A stretch of 12,227 nt of DNA from an uncultured Ruminococcus sp. (GTDB lineage: Bacteria; Bacillota; Clostridia; Oscillospirales; Acutalibacteraceae). The notes beneath the pieces were generated by a model. The model saw only the letters and a list, made by a program, of their open reading frames with translations. It did no database searches and was not told where the DNA came from. The position numbers were made by a program, and so were the translations under genes. The stretch is taken from positions 1-12,227 of the forward strand of contig CADCOF010000265.1 in NCBI GenBank assembly GCA_902802975.1, read 5' to 3'. Shown here one piece after another: positions 6,585-12,227 of the stretch. The stretch's first letter is position 1. Every line of letters starts with the position of its first letter.

Positions 6585-7517
6585 ATGGATATGATGATCA
6601 GCGAGATTAATTGTTATGAGAACAAGAACAAACCCGGACAGTTGGTAGATAGGCTGCTTTCAAGCTATTGCGAGTTTGAGCACATCTGCCGCGTTGATAA
6701 ACTGAATATGGTGAACAAAGGCGTACTTATCGAAATTGTAGAAGAACTGAGAAAATTGCTTTTTCCCGGATTTTTCGATAATAACAAGCTTCGTTCCGAA
6801 TATGCCAGATTTCTGGTGGGGGAGAAGCTTGAGTATGTTCAGTATCACCTGAAAAAGCAAATAGCGAAAGCACTGGACAATGTAAAGGGCGATTACGAAA
6901 CGCGGGAAGATGTAATTCGAAAGGCTGATGAAATAACATACCAATTTTTGGAGACGCTGCCAAAAATCAGAGAATATATTGCAACTGACGTTACAGCGGC
7001 ATATAACGGAGACCCTGCGGCGTTTTCTACCGATGAAATCGTGTTTTGCTACCCCGGAATGCTTGCAATATCTGTCTACAGAATCGCACACGAACTATAT
7101 AAACTTGGCGTACCGATGATACCAAGAATTATGACAGAGTATGCGCACAGTGTCACCGGAATCGATATTCACCCGGGAGCAGAAATAGACAAATACTTTT
7201 TTATTGATCACGGAACCGGTGTGGTTATTGGCGAGACAACTATCATAGGAAAGAACGCAAAAATATACCAGGGCGTAACGCTTGGCGCACTTTCCACAAG
7301 AAAAGGTCAGCAGCTGAAAGGTACAAAACGTCATCCTACTCTTGGAGACAATGTGACGATCTATTCCGGTACTTCGGTGCTGGGCGGCGAGACCGTTATC
7401 GGTGACGGAGTTACAATTGGAGGCAATGCATTTATTGTAAGCTCGGTATCAAAGGGAACAAAGGTCAGTGTTAAGAATCCCGAGTTGGAATTCATCGGTC
7501 CGGAGGATTCTCAGTGA
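6585..7517 (+). CDS. cysE: Serine O-acetyltransferase
   Basis: This 310-aa cytoplasmic enzyme makes O-acetylserine from serine and acetyl-CoA, the first committed step of cysteine synthesis. The N-terminal helical region (1-185) is the long form typical of many anaerobes. The left-handed beta-helix follows with hexapeptide repeats: DIHPGAEI (194-201), IDHGTGVVIGET (207-218), the GVTLGALSTRKG turn (230-241), and KRHPTLGDNVTI to GGNAFIV. D194 and H209 match the catalytic Asp and His of E. coli CysE; H250 is in the conserved RHP motif. The start is ATG, with GGAG 9 nt upstream. The stop overlaps the start of the next gene (GTGA, 7514-7517). No cysK or T-box leader is visible nearby, which is unusual if the gene served only biosynthesis. 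Confidence 0.93.
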   Translation: MDMMISEINCYENKNKPGQLVDRLLSSYCEFEHICRVDKLNMVNKGVLIEIVEELRKLLFPGFFDNNKLRSEYARFLVGEKLEYVQYHLKKQIAKALDNVKGDYETREDVIRKADEITYQFLETLPKIREYIATDVTAAYNGDPAAFSTDEIVFCYPGMLAISVYRIAHELYKLGVPMIPRIMTEYAHSVTGIDIHPGAEIDKYFFIDHGTGVVIGETTIIGKNAKIYQGVTLGALSTRKGQQLKGTKRHPTLGDNVTIYSGTSVLGGETVIGDGVTIGGNAFIVSSVSKGTKVSVKNPELEFIGPEDSQ

Positions 7518-8566
7518 GTCGAAAAAGATTAATATATTTATTATCATTAATTTTGATAATTTCAGTTTTTGCCCTGCTTTGCGGATGCAGCATGAAGCTG
7601 TCTGTCGATGATGATGAGAATGAGTCAGCTGTAACGGAAATTACGGAATCGGGGAATAATTCGAAATCGGCAAGAAATCCTCATGCGTATATTTTTCAGT
7701 ATATGGACTGTGACGAACTGAATACATGCTGCAGCAGTATCAAGTCAATACTTGAAAATGAAAATGTTAATGTTTCCGTAACTGTCGGCCGCGGAGTCGA
7801 TGGGGTATCAACTTTAACCGATACAGCCGGAGACCTTGCAATTAACGGTGGGGCAGACATTGTTATCACAATCGGTTCGCCCTGCGCAGAGGCAGTTTGT
7901 CCGCTCTTTACGACGTCCGGCAGAACTCCTGTTGTATTTTGCGCGGTGACTGACCCTGTAGGTCTTGGCATTGTTGACAATATGAAGTCACCCACAGGAA
8001 ACTGTACCGGCACGGCAGCCGCTTTCAGTGTGAAAGAAAGATTTGCGATGATTTGCGCGTCACAGCCCGGACTCACCAAACTCGGTGTAATTTGCAGTGC
8101 TTCCGAGCAAAATTGCGAAAGCCAATTGGATATTCTGCGTAAAGAGTGTGAGAGAAAAAATATAGAGATTGTCGAAATGACAACAGATATTCCCTCGGAA
8201 ATTGCTGCTATGGCAAAAGACTTGATGGATAATTCAAACGCAGTTTTGATTCTTCAGGATAATATGATGCTGAAAAACTCGTGGCCTGTAATAAGTCAAA
8301 GCATTGGCAGCATAGTACCTGTTTATGGAGTCACAATATCTCAGATAAAAGATGGCTGTGCAGCCGGGTACTGCTATGATTTTTCCGCAATGGGAAAAAC
8401 AGCGGGCGAGCAGGCTCTTAAGCTTTTACACGGTGAGACTGTTCAGAATGTACCAATAGTGGAATATAAGGATTGTACCCTGTATTATAATGAAAAAAGA
8501 ATGACTGACTTATATTTGGCTTTTGCACCTGATTACCAAAAAATAGCCAAGCCTTTGACTCAATAA
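7514..8566 (+). CDS. ABC-type substrate-binding lipoprotein (PF04392 family), Cys-rich
   Basis: This 350-aa lipoprotein has a signal peptide (MSRKRL followed by a hydrophobic core) and lipobox LCGC with lipidated C25, so it is anchored outside the cell. A linker (26-57) leads into a periplasmic-binding fold of the ABC_sub_bind family (TrpX-like). Its hallmarks are ADIVITIGSPCAEAV (114-128), TPVVFCAVTDPVG (138-150), GNCTGT (162-167) and VPVYGVT (268-274). The start is GTG within the cysE stop, with GGAGG at 7502-7506. No permease or ATPase gene is present, so it either borrows a transporter or acts as a sensor. There are 14 cysteines after C25 (66, 72, 73, 124, 129, 143, 164, 181, 194, 201, 212, 282, 287, 321), many for an exported binding protein. 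The ligand is unknown. Confidence 0.85.
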   Translation: MSRKRLIYLLSLILIISVFALLCGCSMKLSVDDDENESAVTEITESGNNSKSARNPHAYIFQYMDCDELNTCCSSIKSILENENVNVSVTVGRGVDGVSTLTDTAGDLAINGGADIVITIGSPCAEAVCPLFTTSGRTPVVFCAVTDPVGLGIVDNMKSPTGNCTGTAAAFSVKERFAMICASQPGLTKLGVICSASEQNCESQLDILRKECERKNIEIVEMTTDIPSEIAAMAKDLMDNSNAVLILQDNMMLKNSWPVISQSIGSIVPVYGVTISQIKDGCAAGYCYDFSAMGKTAGEQALKLLHGETVQNVPIVEYKDCTLYYNEKRMTDLYLAFAPDYQKIAKPLTQ

Positions 8567-8598
8567 GTTTTTCGATAAACAACTTGATTCTTGACACA

Positions 8599-8832
8599 TA
8601 TAGTGAACGTCATTGAAAAAATCCTATTAAGAATATTTATGAGTGTGGAGTTTTGAGAGTTGAGAGTTGAGATTGGAGTGTACGCAAGAATATTTACTAA
8701 CAACAAAAACTAAAGTATCAAACAGAAATTTTATCGGGGAAGAAAGTTCCGTAAACAAAATAACTCCACTCTCCACTCTCAACACTCCACAATGAAAAAG
8801 CGTTTAGGAAAAGATTTATGTCGTTCACTATA
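8599..8832 (+). mobile_element. Long MITE-like element, copy B, with intact terminal inverted repeats
   Basis: The element is bounded by perfect 11-bp termini TATAGTGAACG (8599-8609) and CGTTCACTATA (8822-8832), extendable to about 15 bp with one mismatch (GNCAT). Taking the element as starting at TAG leaves TA on both sides, as expected for a TA target duplication of IS630/Tc1-mariner type. An inner dyad pairs GTGGAGTTTTGAGAGTTGAG (about 8645 onward) with the CTCCACTCTCCACTCTCAAC region (about 8763-8782), nearly perfect if G-U pairs are allowed. It is 234 bp and non-coding, and most of its length matches 5342-5576. It lies between the end of the lipoprotein operon and the repressor gene. Confidence 0.78.
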
Positions 8833-8834
8833 AT
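8803..8834 (+). promoter_or_regulatory. Candidate -10 for the repressor operon at the MITE edge
   Basis: A consensus TATAAT (8829-8834) is created where the right terminus of the MITE-like element (CACTATA) meets the flanking AT. The best -35 is a weak TTTAGG (8803-8808) at 20-nt spacing, so the promoter is uncertain. It is 50 nt upstream of the repressor start. Between them AATTA and TAATT (about 8848-8865) form a weak dyad that could be an operator. Confidence 0.3.
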
Positions 8835-8884
8835 TTTGGAGAGTGGAATTATATGATGTTAATTTAAAAGAAGGAGAGTAGAAA

Positions 8885-9262
8885 ATGACGATCAGAGAAT
8901 CAGCTGAAGATTATCTGGAGACTATACTTATTCTGAATAACAGACTGGGCGATGTACGCTCTATAGACATAGCTGCCGAGCTGGGCTTTTCAAAACCCAG
9001 TGTAAGTATAGCAATGAAAAATCTGCGTGAAAACGGATATATCAGCGTGGACAGTAAAGGCTACATTACACTCCTTGAACCGGGAAGAGAAATAGCCGAA
9101 AAAATATATGAACGCCACACGTTCCTCTCAACGTGGTTTATGGAACTTGGTATAGATCCCAAAACAGCAGTAGAGGATGCCTGTCGAATGGAACACATAA
9201 TCAGCGAAGAGACATTTTGCGCAATAAAAAAACATGTTAAGCGTCTGAAAAAAGAAAAGTAG
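8885..9262 (+). CDS. DtxR/MntR-family metal-dependent transcriptional repressor
   Basis: This 125-aa regulator has an N-terminal winged helix (about 1-65; recognition region VRSIDIAAELGFSKPSVSIAMKNL) and the short metal-binding/dimerisation domain (about 66-125). It lacks the C-terminal SH3-like domain of full DtxR, like MntR. Candidate metal ligands are D9 and E12 (SAEDYLE), H78 (YERH), C100, E103 and H104 (ACRMEH). D9 follows manganese-type MntR, whereas C100 occupies the place of a glutamate in MntR and of a cysteine in iron-type DtxR, so the metal cannot be assigned. The start is ATG, with GAAGGAGA upstream. It is 17 nt from a CmpB-family gene and probably co-transcribed with it and prfC. 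Confidence 0.88.
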   Translation: MTIRESAEDYLETILILNNRLGDVRSIDIAAELGFSKPSVSIAMKNLRENGYISVDSKGYITLLEPGREIAEKIYERHTFLSTWFMELGIDPKTAVEDACRMEHIISEETFCAIKKHVKRLKKEK

Positions 9263-9279
9263 TGTTTTCGGAGATTGTT

Positions 9280-10134
9280 ATGAGTTATTCAATATACGAA
9301 ATACTTGCATACTTTCTTATTTATTCATTTGCCGGTTGGTGCATTGAAGTTATATATCATGCTGTGGTTAAAGGGAAATTTATTAACCGCGGATTTGAAA
9401 TAGGACCGATTTGCCCGATCTATGGTTTTGGTGCCATATCTGTGATTGTATTTTTAGAGCCTCTGAAAAACAACTGGATATTTTTGTTTGGTGCCTCAAT
9501 CGTTTTTACAACAACACTGGAGTTTATCGCAGGCTTTTTACTGGAAAAATTGTTCCACGAAAAATGGTGGGACTATTCAAAAGAGCCGTATAATATAAAA
9601 GGTTACGTCTGCCCGAGGTTTTCGATTATGTGGGGCTTGGCGTGCGTGATGATGGTCGATGTTATTCATCCCACCAACGCTGCCTTTGTTGACATGATTC
9701 CTGTGCCGTTGGGGGGAATAATAGAATTTGTGATGTATTGTATGTGTGCCGCAGACCTTACAGTTACTCTTATCAATGTAATGCATATTCGCAAAAGCCT
9801 TAAAGCTATTGATCAGATTGAACGCAGGCTTTCAGATTTGTCTGTGTCTATAGGCACAAATCTCAGCGATGGCACGCTTGCCATTATGGACAAGTCAGAG
9901 CAGCTCAGGCAAGAGCTTAACAGCAAGCAATCAGAGCTTGATGAGGCTATAGAGTTGGCTAGATGGGTAAGAGAAGACGAGAAAGCCAAGCAGGACGCAA
10001 TGCGCCGCAGAGAGTATGCGGAGCTTAAGGCAAAACTTGAGGAAAGCACGGAAAAGCTCATATCTCAAAGTTACCGCTTACGTGCAGCATTTCCTAATTT
10101 GAACAGCGGTAAATATGAACATTTGTTCAAATAA
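9280..10134 (+). CDS. CmpB-family membrane protein, second copy
   Basis: This 284-aa protein is a paralog of the one at 1994-2803, same family (PF06541, putative ABC-transporter type IV). The shared signatures are NRGFEIGPICPIYGF (36-50) and WWDYSKEPYNIKGYVC (96-111). Hydrophobic segments lie near 8-28, 42-60, 65-90, 113-130 and 140-168. A long charged coiled-coil region follows (about 172-265), ending with the conserved-looking RLRAAFPNLNSGKY. I choose the ATG at 9280, with CGGAG at 9269-9273; the GTG at 9262 overlaps the repressor stop and lacks a suitable site. Lying between a metal-responsive repressor and prfC, it may be under metal control; that is inference. No ATPase partner is present. 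Confidence 0.87.
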   Translation: MSYSIYEILAYFLIYSFAGWCIEVIYHAVVKGKFINRGFEIGPICPIYGFGAISVIVFLEPLKNNWIFLFGASIVFTTTLEFIAGFLLEKLFHEKWWDYSKEPYNIKGYVCPRFSIMWGLACVMMVDVIHPTNAAFVDMIPVPLGGIIEFVMYCMCAADLTVTLINVMHIRKSLKAIDQIERRLSDLSVSIGTNLSDGTLAIMDKSEQLRQELNSKQSELDEAIELARWVREDEKAKQDAMRRREYAELKAKLEESTEKLISQSYRLRAAFPNLNSGKYEHLFK

Positions 10135-10156
10135 CAATTAGACGGAGGTCATATTT

Positions 10157-11746
10157 TTGTCAGATTTAAGAAGTGAGATCAATAAAAGACGAACATTTGC
10201 AATTATATCTCATCCCGATGCCGGTAAAACTACGTTAACAGAGAAGCTTCTTCTCTACGGCGGAGCTATTAATTCGGCAGGTGCGGTAAAAGGAAAACAT
10301 TCTTCCAAGCATGCTGTGTCGGACTGGATGGAAATTGAAAAGCAGAGAGGAATCTCCGTTACTTCATCAGTTCTGCAGTTTACGTATAACGGATGCTGCA
10401 TTAATATTCTCGATACTCCCGGTCACCAGGATTTTTCAGAGGATACATATAGAACGCTTATGGCGGCTGATTCCGCGGTTATGGTAATAGATGGTTCAAA
10501 GGGCGTTGAGAACCAGACAAAGAAGCTGTTTAAGGTTTGCGTGATGAGACATATACCAATCATTACATTCATAAACAAAATGGACAGAGACGCCCAAAGT
10601 CCGTTTGATCTGCTCGAAGATATAGAAACCGTTCTCGGAATAAATACATGTCCTATCAATTGGCCTATCGGAAGTGGAAAAGAGTTTAAGGGTGTATATG
10701 ATCGTAAAAGCAAAAAAGTGCTTGCGTTTACGGCAGCCATGAACGGTCAGAAGGAAGTAGAAAAAACAGAGATCGCGCTCGATTCTCCGGAGTTCGATGA
10801 ACTTGTCGGAGAATATTATAAAAATGATTTGCTTGATGAAATAGAATTGCTTGACGGTGCGGGAGATAATTTTGATCTTAATGAGGTTCGAAACGGAAGA
10901 CTTACACCGGTTTTCTTTGGTTCAGCACTTACTAACTTTGGAGTTGAACCCTTTTTGGAGGAGTTTTTGAACATTACAACACCACCTCTTCCGCGAGAGT
11001 TGGATAACGGTGTGATCGATCCTGTAAAAGATGATTTTTCAGCGTTTGTTTTTAAAATACAAGCAAATATGAACAAAGCACATCGCGATAGAGTCGCTTT
11101 TATGAGAATTTGCTCAGGTAAATTCGAAAAAAGTATGGAAGTCTATCATGTTCAGGGCGGAAAGAAACTGCGCTTGTCTCAGCCTCAGCAGCTCATGGCA
11201 CAGGATAGGGCAATTGTAGATGAGGCATATGCCGGAGATATTATCGGCGTATTTGATCCGGGTATATTCTCTATCGGAGATACAGTTTGTGCGCCCGGAA
11301 TGAATATTCAGTATAAGGGTATACCTACGTTTGCTCCGGAACATTTTGCAAAAATTCGTCAGAAAGACACCATGAAAAGAAAGCAATTTGTTAAAGGAAC
11401 AACCCAAATAGCCCAGGAAGGCGCAATACAGATGTTCCAGGAGCTCGGCGGCGGTATGGAGGAGATTATAGTAGGCGTTGTCGGAACGCTTCAATTTGAT
11501 GTTCTGAAATATCGTTTGGAAAGCGAGTATAATGTAGATATCATTATGGAAACACTCCCTTATCAATTTATTCGTTGGATAACAAATGCGGTGATCGACC
11601 CGAAAACACTCGATCTTGCGTCGGATACAAAAAGGATTCAGGATTTAAAGGGCAACTATCTTCTTCTTTTTACCAGTCAATGGAGTATCAACTGGGCACT
11701 TGAGCATAATAAGGGTTTAATGCTTGCAGAATTTGGCAGTAAATAA
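10157..11746 (+). CDS. prfC: Peptide chain release factor 3 (RF3 GTPase)
   Basis: This 529-aa translational GTPase recycles RF1 and RF2 from the ribosome after termination. It is full length. The G1 loop is SHPDAGKTT (18-26), the RF3-type DWMEIEKQRGISVTSS lies at 56-71 with switch I, G3 is DTPGHQDFSEDTYRT (86-100), and G4 is NKMD (140-143). Domain II and the RF3-specific C-terminal domain follow (about 300-529). The start is TTG at 10157, with CGGAGGT at 10143-10149; no ATG is available before residue 58. It lies 22 nt after the CmpB-family gene and closes the operon. The stop codon adjoins a MITE-like repeat whose degenerate end may overlap the last codons. Confidence 0.96.
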   Translation: MSDLRSEINKRRTFAIISHPDAGKTTLTEKLLLYGGAINSAGAVKGKHSSKHAVSDWMEIEKQRGISVTSSVLQFTYNGCCINILDTPGHQDFSEDTYRTLMAADSAVMVIDGSKGVENQTKKLFKVCVMRHIPIITFINKMDRDAQSPFDLLEDIETVLGINTCPINWPIGSGKEFKGVYDRKSKKVLAFTAAMNGQKEVEKTEIALDSPEFDELVGEYYKNDLLDEIELLDGAGDNFDLNEVRNGRLTPVFFGSALTNFGVEPFLEEFLNITTPPLPRELDNGVIDPVKDDFSAFVFKIQANMNKAHRDRVAFMRICSGKFEKSMEVYHVQGGKKLRLSQPQQLMAQDRAIVDEAYAGDIIGVFDPGIFSIGDTVCAPGMNIQYKGIPTFAPEHFAKIRQKDTMKRKQFVKGTTQIAQEGAIQMFQELGGGMEEIIVGVVGTLQFDVLKYRLESEYNVDIIMETLPYQFIRWITNAVIDPKTLDLASDTKRIQDLKGNYLLLFTSQWSINWALEHNKGLMLAEFGSK

Positions 11747-11829
11747 ACGGAGTTGTTAGTTGGCAGCTATTAGCTAATCTGATCTGATCTAAATCTAATA
11801 ACTACCAACTCAATATGATATTTACTATA
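11740..11829 (-). mobile_element. Short MITE-like element, copy D (inverted relative to copy C)
   Basis: Read on the minus strand from 11829, the sequence begins TATAGTAAATATCAT, then ATTGAGTTGGTAGTTATTAG, then GATTAGCTAATAGCTG and CCAACTAACAACTCCG. It aligns with copy C (874-989) in the same order: ATTGAGTTAGTAGTTGTTAG, GATTAGCTGC, AACTACCAACTCCG. The far end is degenerate and merges with the prfC stop region (GCAGTAAATAAACGG on the plus strand), so that boundary is approximate. There is no coding capacity. Confidence 0.6.
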
Positions 11830-11891
11830 TATTGCTGCACATTCTTGGAGCAAAGAATCGGACAATAAGCGTTCAAAATAATCACAACAGT

Positions 11892-11928
11892 AACCGCCCT
11901 ACGGAGTTTATTCCATAAGGCGGTTTTT
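11892..11928 (+). terminator. Rho-independent terminator of the repressor-CmpB-prfC operon
   Basis: AACCGCC (11892-11898) pairs with GGCGGTT (11919-11925), with inner TA and GGA/TCC pairing extending the stem, followed by a run of five T (11924-11928). It lies about 145 nt after the prfC stop, beyond the copy D element. Confidence 0.85.
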
Positions 11929-11959
11929 AGCTGTAAGTAGCAACAGGATTTTCTGAATC

Positions 11960-11980
11960 GAGAGTAGGCAGCATACTCTC
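11960..11980. other. Small perfect hairpin
   Basis: GAGAGTA (11960-11966) pairs with TACTCTC (11974-11980) around a 7-nt loop. The following T-rich stretch (TTTACTCTTTATTTTC) could make it a weak second terminator on the plus strand. It also sits at the edge of the odd open frame at 11982-12182. Confidence 0.4.
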
Positions 11981-11981
11981 T

Positions 11982-12182
11982 TTACTCTTTATTTTCTTTA
12001 TTTCTTTGTCCGGTCTCCGGTGGCGGCCATGCGGCCGCAGGCAGATTCCGTCCGAGTTTATCATAAGCGAAAGATAGCTCCGCATAGATAGTTCTTTCGG
12101 TGCGGTGGTTCTTAGGTGTCGGGGGTGATGGTGACGACTTAAAAGTAAAATAGAGAAATAAAATGCGTTCGATAGAGAATTT
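11982..12182 (-). other. 66-codon open frame without a standard start
   Basis: On the minus strand an uninterrupted frame of 66 codons runs between TAA (12185-12183) and TAA (11984-11982). It contains no ATG, GTG or TTG, and no ribosome binding site leads into it. The middle is proline-rich (SSPSPPTPKNH) and then protein-like (RTIYAELSFAYDKLGRN), ending with a charged tail. Its core (about 12010-12130) is GC-rich and unlike the flanks, with a NotI-like palindrome GCGGCCGC. It may be the remains of a gene or, more likely, a dispersed repeat that happens to be open. I would not annotate it as a gene. The rest of 11981-12227 shows nothing else I can support. Confidence 0.35.
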
Positions 12183-12227
12183 TTATATTCTGCTATAAAT
12201 AAGCAAATTTTGAATTGTTCGTCATTT

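Noticed and set aside
8848..8865. AATTA-TAATT dyad as a metal-repressor operator
   Set aside because: It is short and AT-rich and does not resemble known DtxR or MntR operators, so it is mentioned only as a possibility.
9262..9279. GTG at 9262 as the start of the second CmpB gene
   Set aside because: It overlaps the repressor stop and lacks a spaced ribosome binding site, while ATG at 9280 has CGGAG 6 nt upstream and gives the family-like N-terminus.
11114..11566. Long antisense open frame inside prfC, and similar ones inside pgcA, cysE and others
   Set aside because: They are shadows of strongly conserved genes, with no ribosome binding sites and no protein-like features of their own.

Overview
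The window looks like chromosomal DNA of a low-GC, Gram-positive, gut-type Clostridia (Oscillospirales/Ruminococcaceae-like is my guess). The reasons are strong GGAGG-type ribosome binding sites, TTG and GTG starts, a PgcA-like phospho-sugar mutase, a lipoprotein signal peptide, two CmpB-family membrane proteins, and many short dispersed palindromic repeats between genes. No rRNA, tRNA, CRISPR array, phage gene or transposase gene is visible.

Layout. (1) 1-1711, plus strand: a class I SAM methyltransferase whose 3' end runs into a short inverted-repeat element, then an overlapping two-gene cassette matching the MntA/HepT (MNT-HEPN) toxin-antitoxin type. A bidirectional terminator and a GC-rich dispersed repeat (1781-1995) close this side. 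(2) 1994-5246, minus strand: pgcA with its own promoter, a structured leader of about 135 nt and a terminator; downstream of it, a separately promoted pair made of an unknown 96-aa protein and a CmpB-family membrane protein. (3) 5579-8566, plus strand: a probable operon of a single-pass membrane protein with two lipocalin-like modules, a serine O-acetyltransferase (cysE), and a Cys-rich substrate-binding lipoprotein that overlaps cysE by 4 nt. (4) 8885-11746, plus strand: a short DtxR/MntR-type metal-dependent repressor, a second CmpB-family protein and peptide chain release factor 3 (prfC), tightly spaced and followed by a terminator at 11892-11928. (5) 11929-12227: no convincing gene, only a small hairpin and a 66-codon frame without a normal start.

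The most striking non-coding signal is a set of four MITE-like elements. Two long copies (5342-5576 and 8599-8832) share most of about 234 bp. Two short copies (874-989 and about 11740-11829) are inverted relative to each other. All carry versions of a TATAGTGAACG-type terminus next to TA and an internal long dyad built from GAGAGTT-like or GTTGTTA-like repeats. They sit at the edges of transcription units, and two of their right ends form TATAAT-like -10 sequences facing a downstream gene.

Functional links are mostly inference. The cysE/Cys-rich lipoprotein pair suggests a cysteine or serine related envelope role. The repressor/CmpB pair suggests metal-linked control of a CmpB protein. The MntA/HepT pair is the only recognisable defence or stress module.
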